DNA of 6,976 nucleotides. Origin: JALORV01 sp035429725 (GTDB lineage Bacteria; Pseudomonadota; Gammaproteobacteria; Burkholderiales; Burkholderiaceae_F). The notes under the pieces are model-generated. The model was given only the letters and a program-made list of their open reading frames with translations. It made no database searches and was not told the origin of the DNA. Positions 6,168 through 6,976 of this stretch are shown here, one piece after another (position 1 is the stretch's first letter; every line of letters begins with the position of its first letter). A program made the translations under genes and the position numbers. The DNA is taken from contig DAOMFI010000148.1 of the NCBI GenBank assembly GCA_035429725.1, positions 1 to 6,976 of the forward strand, read 5' to 3'.

Positions 6168-6976
6168 CAGCCAGGCAGGAGCCACTCGGTCGCACGATGC
6201 CCGAGGAGCAGGACGAGAAAGCCCGCGGTGGCGAGATAGGGGCCAAAGGGAATCGGGACTTCGCGTCCGCGCCGCGCAAGCACGATCAGCACGATGCCGA
6301 CAACGGCACCCACGACGGAAGACGCCAGCAGGATCGGGAGCAGCGCCTTCCAGCCCATCCATGCGCCGAGGGCCGCGAGCAGCTTGAAGTCGCCGTATCC
6401 CATGCCCTCCTTGCCGGTCGCCAGCTTGAATGACCAGTACACGATCCAGAGCACGAGGTAACCCGCGATGGCTCCGATGACGGCGTCGCGCAGAGTCACT
6501 CCAGGGAACAGGCCGAACAGGTGCGCGATCAGGCCCAGCCACAGTAGCGGCAATGTGAGGTCATCCGGCAGCAGCGTCGTGTCGGCATCGATGAAGACAA
6601 GTGCAATCAGGGTCCAGGTCAGGACCAGTGCCGCGCCAGCCGTCCAACCGAAACCAAACTTCCACGCCACCAGGGCCGACAGGAACGCCGTCAGCGTCTC
6701 GACGATCGGATAGCGCGGCGAGATCTTGGCCTTACACCGTGCGCACTTTCCGCCCAGGATCAGCCACGACAGGACTGGAATGTTGTCCCGGGCGCGGATC
6801 GGTGTCTGGCATGAGGGACACTGCGAGCGCGGTGCGAGCAGGTTGTAGCGCCCGATGTCAGGCGGTTCCTTGCCTTCGAGCTCGGCGCATTGCGCGCGCC
6901 ACTCGTTTTCCATCATCCGCGGGAGGCGGTGGATGACGACGTTCAGGAACGAGCCGATCGCAAGCCCGAAGACTGC
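6167..6976 (-). CDS. pilD: Type IV prepilin peptidase / N-methyltransferase PilD (N-terminus outside window)
   Basis: PilD is an inner-membrane aspartic protease that removes the leader peptide of type IV prepilins and type II secretion pseudopilins, then N-methylates the new N-terminus. The frame runs to the window edge: the 20 codons before the first ATG (6916) encode AVFGLAIGSFLNVVIHRLPR, the standard first membrane segment, so the true start is beyond 6976 and perhaps 20 residues are missing. In visible numbering, the cytoplasmic zinc motif is C53-x2-C56 and C78-x2-C81. The catalytic aspartate regions are FIDADTTLLPDD (128-139) and GMGYGDFK (191-198, with D196). Around six further hydrophobic segments follow the zinc loop. 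All hallmarks of the full bifunctional enzyme are present. pilB and pilC are often its neighbours but are not visible here. Confidence 0.96.
   Translation of the reverse strand, partial: AVFGLAIGSFLNVVIHRLPRMMENEWRAQCAELEGKEPPDIGRYNLLAPRSQCPSCQTPIRARDNIPVLSWLILGGKCARCKAKISPRYPIVETLTAFLSALVAWKFGFGWTAGAALVLTWTLIALVFIDADTTLLPDDLTLPLLWLGLIAHLFGLFPGVTLRDAVIGAIAGYLVLWIVYWSFKLATGKEGMGYGDFKLLAALGAWMGWKALLPILLASSVVGAVVGIVLIVLARRGREVPIPFGPYLATAGFLVLLLGHRATEWLLPG

Noticed and set aside
6168..6542. N-terminal extension of CoaE by 125 codons
   Set aside because: The extension is out-of-frame pilD sequence, Arg-rich and unlike any CoaE. The P-loop begins right after the ATG at 6167, as in the family.

Overview
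The window is a GC-rich stretch of chromosomal housekeeping DNA from a proteobacterium, most likely gammaproteobacterial or a close betaproteobacterial relative. This rests on the SecA C-terminal zinc motif, the presence of ZapD and YacG, a MutT protein fused to a ThiE-like domain, and a type IV prepilin peptidase. The gene order secA-mutT / yacG-zapD-coaE matches the arrangement known in Escherichia coli just downstream of the division and cell wall cluster. Here it is enlarged by argJ and a DUF815 ATPase between secA and mutT, and by pilD next to coaE. No phage, transposon, CRISPR, tRNA or rRNA gene is visible.

Layout. Rightward genes: the 3' half of secA (1-1221, truncated by the window start); a 214-bp intergenic region with two strong inverted repeats and a 16-bp direct repeat; then argJ (1436-2662), a DUF815 AAA+ ATPase (2659-3594) and a Nudix/ThiE-like fusion of the mutT type (3591-4538). 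The last three are joined by ATGA stop/start overlaps, so they look like one translationally coupled operon. Leftward genes: pilD (3' part, entering at the right edge), coaE, zapD and yacG, packed with a 1-bp overlap, a 31-bp gap and a 6-bp gap. The two operons converge, and the ends of mutT and yacG overlap by 7 bp.

Functions. The genes serve preprotein export (SecA), arginine synthesis (ArgJ), nucleotide-pool sanitation (MutT), gyrase control (YacG), Z-ring bundling (ZapD), coenzyme A synthesis (CoaE) and processing of type IV pilin or type II secretion pseudopilins (PilD). The DUF815 ATPase has no firmly assigned role.

I found no convincing new biological system. The items most worth a second look are the palindrome and repeat cluster after secA, the degenerate ThiE-like domain, the uncharacterised ATPase coupled to argJ and mutT, and the terminator-free convergent junction.
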